A stretch of 64,000 nt of DNA from a virus: the IMG/VR virus record IMGVR_UViG_3300035001_000006, positions 18,194-82,193 of that record; one strand, given 5' to 3'. Both the position numbers and the translations under genes were made by a program. Below, in pieces: positions 29,863 through 37,033 of this stretch; positions within the stretch are counted from its first letter, which is position 1; the number at the start of each line of letters is the position of its first letter. Under the pieces are notes generated by a model. It did not search any database. It worked only from the letters and a program-made list of their open reading frames with translations, and was not told the DNA's origin.

Positions 29863-30230
29863 TGTTCCACGAACACGAAGCAATCATCTGCACGGTGCTG
29901 GAAGGCGGCAACCTCGAGCTGACGTTGTCCTGCCCGGAGGCTCGAGACTGGCTGATCGAGGGGATGCAGTCGAGACCAAGCGACGACCTGCTGTGGGAGG
30001 GCATGGAGCACTACTGGTGCAACGGCCAGTTCGAGCCATTCTGCGCAGGCCTCGGCAACCCGTTCGTAGGGCTGACCGATGCCCCGTGTATCGCCGAGGC
30101 GATGGACCTAGACGACAACGGCCTGAAGACCATCCACGGCCGCTGCTGGTGGTTCCCCGCCTACATGGTCCGTGACTTCGCACAAGACCTGCTCGAGTGG
30201 GGTCGAGCCATCTTTCAACTCGCCCCATGA
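29862..30230 (+). CDS. Hypothetical protein
   Basis: 122 residues; start codon overlaps the preceding stop by one base (TAATG). Acidic and aromatic-rich (CNGQFEPFCAGLGNPFVGLTDAPCIAEAM...GRCWWFPAYMVRDFAQDLLEWG). No known domain. Confidence 0.6.
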   Translation: MFHEHEAIICTVLEGGNLELTLSCPEARDWLIEGMQSRPSDDLLWEGMEHYWCNGQFEPFCAGLGNPFVGLTDAPCIAEAMDLDDNGLKTIHGRCWWFPAYMVRDFAQDLLEWGRAIFQLAP

Positions 30231-30844
30231 ACTACTTCGATCCGCACGGCGAATCGATCAGCGTCTTCGACGTCTGCCACGCCTACCAGTTGCTGGAGGC
30301 CAACTACAGCCATGGCGGATGGCTGCGCGAGCGCCCCTCGAATAAGCGCCGCATGGAATCCATCGGCTGCCAGCTTGGCCGACTCGGCTACTCGGACGTC
30401 TACCGCACGGTAGATCTATGGGCGGACGAGGAAGAAGTCTCCGACGAGTTGGAGACCTCCAGCGACAACGAGAGCGTTCGTTACGTCTACTTCAAAAAGG
30501 TGCTCGAGTGGGGGCTTCCGCTCGACGATGACGACCGCGCAGTGATCGACCGCACTTTCACGATCGAAGCCATCGAGAGATGGAGGCCCGACTACTTCCG
30601 CATGCGGCCCTGGCGAGCCGTTGTGCGACCCGACTACTGCCCTGGGGATCTGGACATGCCTGTCTGGCAGGTCCACCTCCCCGACAACGCCACTGACATC
30701 AAGGCCGTCCTCTGCGATGGCAACGGCCCAATCAACTTCCACAGCTACAGCGAAGCAACCCAGAAGGCGAAAAGCCTCACAGAGGAAATGAATGCACGCA
30801 ACCAAGGAGCCGGCGCGCAAGACGCGCAACGCCCCGGCGCATAA
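30227..30844 (+). CDS. Hypothetical protein
   Basis: 205 residues with an ATGA overlap start (MNYFDPHGESISVFDVCHAY). Acidic in the middle and with a small beta-like C-terminal domain. Contains an exact dispersed motif at 30679, read L-P-D-N-A. Its end overlaps the next gene by 53 nt. Function unknown. Confidence 0.6.
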   Translation: MNYFDPHGESISVFDVCHAYQLLEANYSHGGWLRERPSNKRRMESIGCQLGRLGYSDVYRTVDLWADEEEVSDELETSSDNESVRYVYFKKVLEWGLPLDDDDRAVIDRTFTIEAIERWRPDYFRMRPWRAVVRPDYCPGDLDMPVWQVHLPDNATDIKAVLCDGNGPINFHSYSEATQKAKSLTEEMNARNQGAGAQDAQRPGA

Positions 30845-31532
30845 GCCGGCCACCTACAGCTACCACTTCACCCGCGTCAGCGGGAATCAGAAGACCGGCC
30901 CGATGCCTGTCACCACGACAAGCAGCAACTCGTGCCCTCCCACCTGCAGCTTCAAGAAGAATGGATGCTACGCCGAGCACGGCCCGCTTGCCATTCACTG
31001 GCGGCAGATCGACGCAGGCAAGCGCGGCACCCCGTTCGATGAGCTTCTCGAGGAGGTGCGCACCATTCGCCGCAACGCACTGTGGCGCCACAACCAAGCG
31101 GGCGACCTGACCCCGACAACGCCGGGGAAGATCGACGGGCAGCTGCTCACACGGCTTGCGATCGCGAATAGGGGTCGCCGCGGGTTCACTTACACCCACT
31201 ACAAGCCGACGCCGCACAACCGCGCAGCGATCCGGACGGCGAACCTCATGGGGTTCACGATCAACCTGAGCGCCGAGACGCTCGAACAGGCCGACGAGTA
31301 CGCGGATATCGGCATCGCGCCGGTGGTCGTCGTGCTCCCAGCCGACGCCACGAAGGCGACAAAGACGCCGAACGGCCGGCTGGTAATCGTCTGCCCCGCC
31401 ACCACCGGCAACACCGACTGCTTGAACTGCGGCATCTGCCAGCAGGTCGATCGCAAGGCGATCGTCGGGTTCCCTGCACACGGCAGTGGCCAGAAAAAGG
31501 CCCAGGCTGTTTTCTTCATGGAGCGAAAGTGA
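30792..31532 (+). CDS. Cysteine-rich protein resembling phage gp88-type family
   Basis: 246 residues. The N-terminal SNSCPPTCSFKKNGCYAEHGP cluster and a second one near the C-terminus (GNTDCLNCGICQQVDRKAIVGFPAHGSGQKK) are the marks of a family best known from mycobacteriophages (gene product 88 type). The cysteines probably bind a metal or iron-sulfur cluster. Between them lie TPHNRAAIRTAN and INLSAETLEQADEY, which suggest a barrel-like fold. Function is unknown. An exact dispersed motif at 31111 is read L-T-P-T-T. Confidence 0.7.
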   Translation: MHATKEPARKTRNAPAHKPATYSYHFTRVSGNQKTGPMPVTTTSSNSCPPTCSFKKNGCYAEHGPLAIHWRQIDAGKRGTPFDELLEEVRTIRRNALWRHNQAGDLTPTTPGKIDGQLLTRLAIANRGRRGFTYTHYKPTPHNRAAIRTANLMGFTINLSAETLEQADEYADIGIAPVVVVLPADATKATKTPNGRLVIVCPATTGNTDCLNCGICQQVDRKAIVGFPAHGSGQKKAQAVFFMERK

Positions 31533-31876
31533 AAACTGCACGCATCACATTCCTGATCGAGCTCGGCGTCGAGCCACGATCGGACCACATCGTGTCCGAC
31601 AAGGGCGCCGGATTCGGCCTGGCCCTGAAGCCTGTGCAAGGCTGCCAGGTCATCGGGGAGCCGAGGATCGAAGTCGACGACCACCACCGGTGCTCGATGA
31701 GCGCGGCGCAGCTGCTGGCTGCGCTCAGGGCCATGCGCCAGTACGGCGGCGGCTTCGCGGGACGACTTGCCGACCTGCTCGAAGTATCCGACGGCGGCAA
31801 CACCGAGAAGCTGCTCGACGCGTTCCACGACCTGCTGTGGGGCTATGTGCCCATGGGCCTGGAGGTGCGCGGATGA
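31529..31876 (+). CDS. Hypothetical protein
   Basis: 115 residues from GTG 31529, which overlaps the previous stop. It is hydrophobic at the start (ARITFLIELGVEP) and helical at the end. No family recognised. Confidence 0.55.
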   Translation: MKTARITFLIELGVEPRSDHIVSDKGAGFGLALKPVQGCQVIGEPRIEVDDHHRCSMSAAQLLAALRAMRQYGGGFAGRLADLLEVSDGGNTEKLLDAFHDLLWGYVPMGLEVRG

Positions 31877-32382
31877 GCAGCATCAGCTGGAACTCGAAGT
31901 ACATCGATGGCCGCCAAGTCGAAGCCCGCATCGCGGAGTTGGAGAACGACGTCTCCGATTTCGAAAAGATGGCTGCGAACGCCGGATGGTCTTTCCGAAC
32001 CGAAGGCGATCTCTGGGTGGCAGTAGGTCCCGAGGTCGATGGCTCACCTGGCAACGTCTACACCGACGAATCGCGCGATGTGGTCGTGGTGTGCGCGGCC
32101 GAGGATGCCGGCGCGCGATGGGCCGACGTCACAGACGTTGAAGAGCTACACGACCTCCGCCAGCTGCGCGAAGAGGCCCAGAGCTACGGTGGCTGGCCCA
32201 ACTGCACGCTGATCAACGAGGACAACTGGGTCGAATACGCGCAACAGTACGCCGATGACCTCGGCGGGGTTACCGACGAGTGGCCGCCTCGGCACATCGA
32301 CTGGGACGCAGCGGCTGAGGCCCTACGCGAGGACTACACCGAGGTGCAGTTCTCCGGCAGTTCTTTCTACGTGAGGACGTGA
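31873..32382 (+). CDS. Phage protein of a widespread unknown family
   Basis: 169 residues from ATG 31873, overlapping the previous stop (ATGA). The helical start (RQVEARIAELENDVSDFEK) is followed by SYGGWPNCTLINEDNWVEYAQQYADDLG and a C-terminal block WPPRHIDWDAAAEALREDYTEVQF. The last two blocks resemble a pattern common in phage and plasmid proteins, similar to the end of ArdA-like anti-restriction proteins, but I cannot confirm this. It is acidic overall. Confidence 0.6.
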   Translation: MSSISWNSKYIDGRQVEARIAELENDVSDFEKMAANAGWSFRTEGDLWVAVGPEVDGSPGNVYTDESRDVVVVCAAEDAGARWADVTDVEELHDLRQLREEAQSYGGWPNCTLINEDNWVEYAQQYADDLGGVTDEWPPRHIDWDAAAEALREDYTEVQFSGSSFYVRT

Positions 32383-32555
32383 TGGAAGTTCTCGAAGCGC
32401 CCACCACCGCAGATGCGTACGGCCTCGACCAGGACTTCCTGGAACGCGTGGACCGCGCCACTCACCACTACAAGGTGCACGACCCGCTACAGCTTGACCG
32501 CGTGCACCTCGCGATCGAGGAAGAGCTGCGCATGAACAGATCTGGAGGCTACTGA
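32382..32555 (+). CDS. Small hypothetical protein
   Basis: 57 residues, MEVLEAPTTADAYGLDQDFL..., start overlapping the preceding stop (TGATG). Acidic and helical. The coupled start and tight spacing to the next gene (1 nt) support it as a real gene. Function unknown. Confidence 0.5.
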   Translation: MEVLEAPTTADAYGLDQDFLERVDRATHHYKVHDPLQLDRVHLAIEEELRMNRSGGY

Positions 32556-32556
32556 C

Positions 32557-32853
32557 ATGGCGAAACTGATTGGAAGCAAGTCCTTCGAGGCAGAGATGGT
32601 CCTCGAGGGTAGTTGGGGCAGCCGGAGGCATGGGAAGCACAGCTCGACCATGGAGCTCTGGCAGCTCGATGACCCGGGCCGCTACTTCATCGAATGGGAC
32701 ATCCCCGACATGGACCGCACCGAAGAGATCGGCATCTGGGTCGATCACGGCACGCGCGAGTTGACTGACTACGACGGCGTCTTCTCGCTCCCCGTCGAGG
32801 CAATCGCGCTGCTCGAGAAGCACGGCATCAAGGTGGGAGACGACTTCCGTTGA
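32557..32853 (+). CDS. Hypothetical protein
   Basis: 98 residues with TGGAGGCTACTGAC before the ATG. Sequence MAKLIGSKSFEAEMVLEGSW... is beta-rich (MELWQLDDPGRYFIEWDIPD). Not recognised. Confidence 0.6.
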   Translation: MAKLIGSKSFEAEMVLEGSWGSRRHGKHSSTMELWQLDDPGRYFIEWDIPDMDRTEEIGIWVDHGTRELTDYDGVFSLPVEAIALLEKHGIKVGDDFR

Positions 32854-33101
32854 AGCTGGACCTCCGACCGAACCGCATCCGATCCGCGCACCGACGCGAG
32901 CCTCTCTACACCCTCACCGAAGTTGCCGAGCGCCTGAAGACCTCCACAAACCGGATCGTGGCCGTCTGTCGCCACCATCCCGGGCTTCAGTGCGAGAAGG
33001 TCATCGGCGCGTCCACCGTCGCGCCGCGGCGTCGGCTCTACCGCATGTCCGCGGTCCGAGCCTGGTGGGCCGCCGCGCCACCACACATGAAAGGGTCCTG
33101 A
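32850..33101 (+). CDS. Small DNA-binding-like protein
   Basis: 83 residues from TTG 32850, overlapping the preceding stop. The core LYTLTEVAERLKTSTNRIVAVCRHHPG followed by RRRLYRMSAVRAWW looks like a winged-helix excisionase/AlpA-type fold: helix-turn-helix, then a strand, then the AVRAWW helix. It may regulate early transcription. A further Xis-like protein lies near the integrase. Confidence 0.55.
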   Translation: MKLDLRPNRIRSAHRREPLYTLTEVAERLKTSTNRIVAVCRHHPGLQCEKVIGASTVAPRRRLYRMSAVRAWWAAAPPHMKGS

Positions 33102-33102
33102 C

Positions 33103-33333
33103 ATGCCACGAACCATCCGAGTCAGTGTCCGCGAAGACGTGACCGAGCGACAGACGCTCGACTTCGAGATCCCCGACGAACTCGATGTCAACGACACCGA
33201 CGCACTGCAGGAGTACTTCGAGGAGGCCTTCATCGAAGGTAGCTATCGCGAAGTGCCGAACACCAAGGACCTCGCCATCGAAGAGCGAGTGTTCTACGAC
33301 CCCGAGATTCTGACCCAGGGGAAAACCGCATGA
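33103..33333 (+). CDS. Small acidic protein
   Basis: 76 residues, MPRTIRVSVREDVTERQTLDFEIPDEL..., starting 1 nt after the previous stop. An N-terminal beta hairpin and an acidic helix (ALQEYFEEAFIEG). Function unknown. Confidence 0.55.
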   Translation: MPRTIRVSVREDVTERQTLDFEIPDELDVNDTDALQEYFEEAFIEGSYREVPNTKDLAIEERVFYDPEILTQGKTA

Positions 33334-33587
33334 AGTTCTTCGCCCGAACCGACACCGAACCCGCCCGCTACTTCGGAACGCAGGCTGAAGCCCACAACGA
33401 CGGCCGGACCGAGGCCCCCCAGTGGCGATCCGCCGTTCGCATCAAGGAGGTCGACCTCAAGTGCGACAAGGACGCCATCCTGCGTCTGCTGCAAGAAGGG
33501 CCCGCCGGCGCCGAGGACCTCCTGGGAGGCCGGGGCCGCACCTGGACCCTCACATCACGCGGAGGCTTGAAGGAACTCGACGCATGA
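33330..33587 (+). CDS. Hypothetical protein
   Basis: 85 residues with an ATGA overlap start (MKFFARTDTEPARYFGTQAEA). The middle KEVDLKCDKDAILRLLQEGP looks like a small alpha/beta fold. Not recognised. Confidence 0.55.
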   Translation: MKFFARTDTEPARYFGTQAEAHNDGRTEAPQWRSAVRIKEVDLKCDKDAILRLLQEGPAGAEDLLGGRGRTWTLTSRGGLKELDA

Positions 33588-33895
33588 TCTGCGAGGTGTG
33601 CGGCAGGCCTACCCGTGTGCTCGCCACCCGCGAGGGGGAGCACGGGACCGTGACGCGACGGCGCGAGTGCACGAACGAGCACCCACACCGCTTCACGACG
33701 TTCGAGATCCATGAAGCGCCTTTCCGAAACGTCGCGAAGCGCGTCGGTCGATACGCCTTCGGGCGAGAACTCCGGCTTGCCTTGCGCCGCAGGGACGAAT
33801 CGATCATTTCCGACCCTCGCCAGGCGCGGGAGGTTGCCGCTGCCCACGGCATTCACCCCGCGCATGTCCGGCGCATCCGGCGGATGCAACTCTGA
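33584..33895 (+). CDS. NrdR-like zinc-ribbon protein with C-terminal helix-turn-helix-like tail
   Basis: 103 residues, start overlapping the previous stop (ATGA). The N-terminal C-E-V-C-G at 3-7, then VTRRRECTNEHPHRFTTFE, closely follows the zinc ribbon of NrdR repressors (Cys pair, a basic RRR stretch, a second Cys/His pair, RFTTxE). The ATP-cone domain of NrdR is missing. Instead the C-terminus ends with ISDPRQAREVAAAHGIHPAHVRRIRR, a helix-turn-helix-like tail. It may bind DNA to control nucleotide metabolism or transcription. This is inference from the ribbon only. Confidence 0.65.
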   Translation: MICEVCGRPTRVLATREGEHGTVTRRRECTNEHPHRFTTFEIHEAPFRNVAKRVGRYAFGRELRLALRRRDESIISDPRQAREVAAAHGIHPAHVRRIRRMQL

Positions 33896-33903
33896 CAGGA
33901 ACC

Positions 33904-34188
33904 ATGCCTCACCAACACGCAAGGGACGCCCTTCTCCGCGCGCTCAGCGCACTTCGCTTACCCCTCACCGCGCTGCAGCTTGCCGGCGTCATTGAGACCG
34001 TTCTGGACCAGATCGCCCAGGAGCTGCAGGACGCAGAGATGTTCCGTTGGATCTCCGACAACGCAACGATTAGCTGGGACACCGCCCACGAGAACGCCCA
34101 GGTCTGCTTCCCCCTCAAGGCCGACTTCTTCGACACGATCGAGGACGCGGTTCGAAAAGCAATGGGCGACGAGCCCGAGGATTCATGA
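33904..34188 (+). CDS. Hypothetical helical protein
   Basis: 94 residues with CAGGAACC before the ATG. Helical and acidic (TALQLAGVIETVLDQIAQELQDAEMFRW). Has a partial motif copy (CTCCGACAACG at 34053). Not recognised. Confidence 0.55.
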   Translation: MPHQHARDALLRALSALRLPLTALQLAGVIETVLDQIAQELQDAEMFRWISDNATISWDTAHENAQVCFPLKADFFDTIEDAVRKAMGDEPEDS

Positions 34189-34448
34189 TGAACTTCAACG
34201 ACACCACTTCGCACGAGCGCCAGGTGAACTGCACCGTGCCCCAGAAGGAGATGTTCCGGTTGGTGGCTGAACACGTCGCGAAGGAGGCGAACTTCGACTT
34301 CAACGCGCCGATCGGCGTTCGTGCTCGCGTTTACATCAGCGAGAGCAACCGCGGCAGCATCACGGGCTCCGTCGAGCGCAACGTGCGCGTGGAGCTCACG
34401 CAGGACCTGCTGCCGACGGCCGGCCCTTCCCGGTACGAGTTCACCTGA
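34185..34448 (+). CDS. Hypothetical protein
   Basis: 87 residues; ATGATGA start region overlaps the previous stop. Beta-rich C-terminal half (IGVRARVYISESNRGSITGSVERNVRVEL). Function unknown. Confidence 0.55.
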   Translation: MMNFNDTTSHERQVNCTVPQKEMFRLVAEHVAKEANFDFNAPIGVRARVYISESNRGSITGSVERNVRVELTQDLLPTAGPSRYEFT

Positions 34449-34765
34449 TGGGCAGCGTCGACCGTCGCCTCCGACGCGAGTTCGACTCGCACGTCGACAC
34501 CATCATGGATCGCTCATCCAAGGCTGCCGCCTATGCAGCCGACCCGCAGTGGAAGGTCCGCGCCTACCACCAATGGCTTGGGGAGCGCGACGACGTGTTC
34601 GTCTCGCCCGAACCTGAGCCCGTGCTCTCTGGCTTCGAACTCGAAGTCGAACTGCGCGGGATCATCTCCTTCTGCGAAGACTTCCTTTGCGGCTTCGAGG
34701 ACGACCGCGACCAGCACGGCGTCGTGGAGACGCTCGAGCGAATCAGAAAACTTCCGCCGCTCTGA
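34448..34765 (+). CDS. Hypothetical protein
   Basis: 105 residues, start overlapping the previous stop (TGATG). Helical and acidic in its second half (FELEVELRGIISFCEDFLCGFEDDRDQ). It is the last gene of this run of small genes; a motif variant (CCCCGACATCG, 34774) follows 9 nt after its stop. Confidence 0.55.
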   Translation: MGSVDRRLRREFDSHVDTIMDRSSKAAAYAADPQWKVRAYHQWLGERDDVFVSPEPEPVLSGFELEVELRGIISFCEDFLCGFEDDRDQHGVVETLERIRKLPPL

Positions 34766-34981
34766 GCGGCGCACCCCGACATCGTCAACGACACCGGCCA
34801 CCTGCACAGGTCTGGCCAGCCTGACCCTGCTTGACTGAGAGACAAAGATCTCTACTGCGCGGACCTCTTGCGCAATCGGCGACCGCGGCCGAGACAAGAA
34901 GAGGTGGATGCCTTGAGCTGACATAGAGCAGCGCAGCGCGATATTGCGCTAGGGAGCACCCCCCTTACATGCGGACAAACA

Positions 34982-35284
34982 TTGAACAACGCCAACGCAC
35001 TCATCCGTGCTGAATTTCGTCAAGGCACCTGGGAGATCGTAATCCCAGGCTCGAACCCTATCAGCGTCGACCAGCTCCTCATGGACGTCGAAAGCTCGGG
35101 TGACGGATTCGCCGTCGGAACGGTACTCGCCGTCCACGGACTTCCCCAAGACATCGTCGCCGACCCTCCGCCGCGCATGCTGCGCGCACTTGGTGTCGGC
35201 TTCCCCATCCGGATCTCCAACACGCCCCGAGGCTGCAGCCGCGTTCGCTGCGTCGCCGGCAAGAGCCGCCCTGTGAGGGCCTGA
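34982..35284 (+). CDS. Hypothetical protein
   Basis: 100 residues from TTG 34982. A 216-nt gap before it holds no gene; it includes an inverted repeat, AGCGC / GCGCT, around GATATT near 34939-34954, so a promoter or operator may be present, but no good -35/-10 pair is seen. The protein (MNNANALIRAEFRQGTWEIVI...) is not recognised. It lies 4 nt before the ligase gene. Confidence 0.5.
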   Translation: MNNANALIRAEFRQGTWEIVIPGSNPISVDQLLMDVESSGDGFAVGTVLAVHGLPQDIVADPPPRMLRALGVGFPIRISNTPRGCSRVRCVAGKSRPVRA

Positions 35285-35288
35285 CACC

Positions 35289-36524
35289 ATGTACAACTCG
35301 AACGACACCCACAAGCTGCTCTCGAAGCTGGCCGCTACAAAGAGCAAGAACGAGAAGCTGCAGATCCTCAAGTCGGCGAGCCAGATCGACCGCAACACGA
35401 TGCACCAGGCGATGAACCCGCTCATCACCTACGGCATCGCCAAGATCGACCCGCCCGCCGAGTTCGGCACCCTGCCCCTCGGCCCCGAGGAGGCGCTGCT
35501 GCTGGAGAGGCTCGCCTCCCGCGAGCTGTCCGGGAACGCCGCCAAGCGAGCGATCTCGATTGCGATGGAGCGACTCACTCCCGAAAGCGCAGAGGTCCTC
35601 AAGCGCATCATCACCAAGGACCTGAAGTGCGGCACTGGCACGACGCTGATCAACGAAATCTGGCCAGGCCTGATCCCCAAGTTCGCCGTCCAGCTGAGCG
35701 AGGTCTACGAACCCAAGCGTGTCACAGAGTGGCCTGTCGGCTTCCAGCGCAAGCTCGACGGCATGCGCGCCGTCGCCATCATCGACCCCGACAAGGGCGA
35801 GGTGAACATGGTGAGCCGCGAAGGTCGACCGCTGCCCGCGCTCGAGCCCATCGCCGAGTTGCTGCGCTCCAAGCTGGACATCTTCCGCCCCTGGCGCGAG
35901 AAGCCGATCTTCCTCGACGGCGAAGCCACCAGCGGGACGTTCAACGACACCGTGAGCCAGGTGCGCCGCAAGTCGAAGACTGCCGAAGACGCGGTGTTCA
36001 ACATCTTCGACGTGTTCGGGCCGGGCGGTTCGACGATCGAGCTCTCGAGGCGACTCGAGCTGGTCGACTCCATCGTGCCCGCCTACGACGATCCGCGCAT
36101 CGGCCGTGTCCCCATGAAGCTGTGCTACTCCGACGAGGAGGTGCAGGCCGCAGTCAACGTGGAGTGGGATGCGGGCGAAGAAGGCGGCATGGTCAAGCGC
36201 CTCGACGCGCCCTACGAGCTCAAGCGCGGCTACAACTGGATGAAGATCAAGGGCTACGACTCGGCCGAGTTCGAGGTGCTCGGCGTGTTCGAAGGCACCG
36301 GCCAGTACGTCGGAACTGCCGGCGGGTTCATCGTGCGGCTCGAGAACGGCGGCGAGTGCCGCGTGGCGGGCATCACCGAGAAGCTGCGCAGCCTCATCTG
36401 GAACAACCCCGAGGTCATCGGCCGGCTCATCGAAGTCGGCTTCCACGAGCGCACCCCCGACGGTTCGCTCCGCCACCCCCGGTTCGTCAAGTTCCGGGAT
36501 ACCTTCACCGGAGAAAGGGAATAA
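35289..36524 (+). CDS. ATP-dependent DNA ligase
   Basis: 411 residues. Motif I is QRKLDGMR with the adenylated Lys155. Motif III-like FDVFGPG, motif IV EEGGMVKR and motif V NWMKIKG with its two lysines are all present. A C-terminal OB-fold (GFIVRLENGGECRVAGITEKL...) follows. It is of the compact T7-like type with a helical N-terminal extension of about 130 residues. It would seal nicks during phage replication and repair. First gene of the replication module, followed within 3 nt by the next gene. Confidence 0.93.
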   Translation: MYNSNDTHKLLSKLAATKSKNEKLQILKSASQIDRNTMHQAMNPLITYGIAKIDPPAEFGTLPLGPEEALLLERLASRELSGNAAKRAISIAMERLTPESAEVLKRIITKDLKCGTGTTLINEIWPGLIPKFAVQLSEVYEPKRVTEWPVGFQRKLDGMRAVAIIDPDKGEVNMVSREGRPLPALEPIAELLRSKLDIFRPWREKPIFLDGEATSGTFNDTVSQVRRKSKTAEDAVFNIFDVFGPGGSTIELSRRLELVDSIVPAYDDPRIGRVPMKLCYSDEEVQAAVNVEWDAGEEGGMVKRLDAPYELKRGYNWMKIKGYDSAEFEVLGVFEGTGQYVGTAGGFIVRLENGGECRVAGITEKLRSLIWNNPEVIGRLIEVGFHERTPDGSLRHPRFVKFRDTFTGERE

Positions 36525-36526
36525 TC

Positions 36527-37033
36527 CTGCCCACAGCCACTGTCACGCCCCAACCCATCATGCGTTACTCGCCCCGCCCTATCGAAGACTACGGTCGCGT
36601 CGCTGGCGGGAAGTTCATAGGGCCCGCAACGTCGCTCCTCCTCAAGGAAGAAGTCGAGCGGTGGAACCTCGCGTTCCTCTCGTTCGACTACGACGCGCGC
36701 CCCGTGCCGCAGAACCCGCAGTTCACCTCCCTGGTGGTGAAGACTGTGGCCACGCGGCTGGACACAGGCGAGATCGACTACAGCGCGAGCGGCCCGATGT
36801 TGGTCCGCAGCCTGCTCAAGCTGCCCGCACCGCAGTTCGTGAAGGTGATTGAGGTCCACTCGATCCTTGCACAGTTGCCGCTCTACAAGGCGCTCGGCAA
36901 CGCATGGCTTGCGACCATCAAGGAGCGCAGCTGGCTGTGCTCCACCTCTGACGACGGCACCGACCTCGAGGCAGACCCTCGCGCCGTCGCGGAAGCGCAG
37001 AAGCTCTTCGCCGCGCTCATGTCCCGACGATAA
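36527..37033 (+). CDS. Hypothetical protein, probable CTG start
   Basis: 168 residues if started at CTG 36527, which has AAGGGA 6 nt upstream. The first ATG, at 36560 (157 residues), has no ribosome site. The protein (MRYSPRPIEDYGRVAGGKFIGPATSLLLKEEVERWN...) is well formed and lies between ligase and helicase, with 'KTVATRLDTGEIDYSASGPM' and a helical C-terminus. No family recognised. The start hexamer ATCCTG beside a TAA stop is shared with the gene at 28832. Confidence 0.55.
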   Translation: MPTATVTPQPIMRYSPRPIEDYGRVAGGKFIGPATSLLLKEEVERWNLAFLSFDYDARPVPQNPQFTSLVVKTVATRLDTGEIDYSASGPMLVRSLLKLPAPQFVKVIEVHSILAQLPLYKALGNAWLATIKERSWLCSTSDDGTDLEADPRAVAEAQKLFAALMSRR

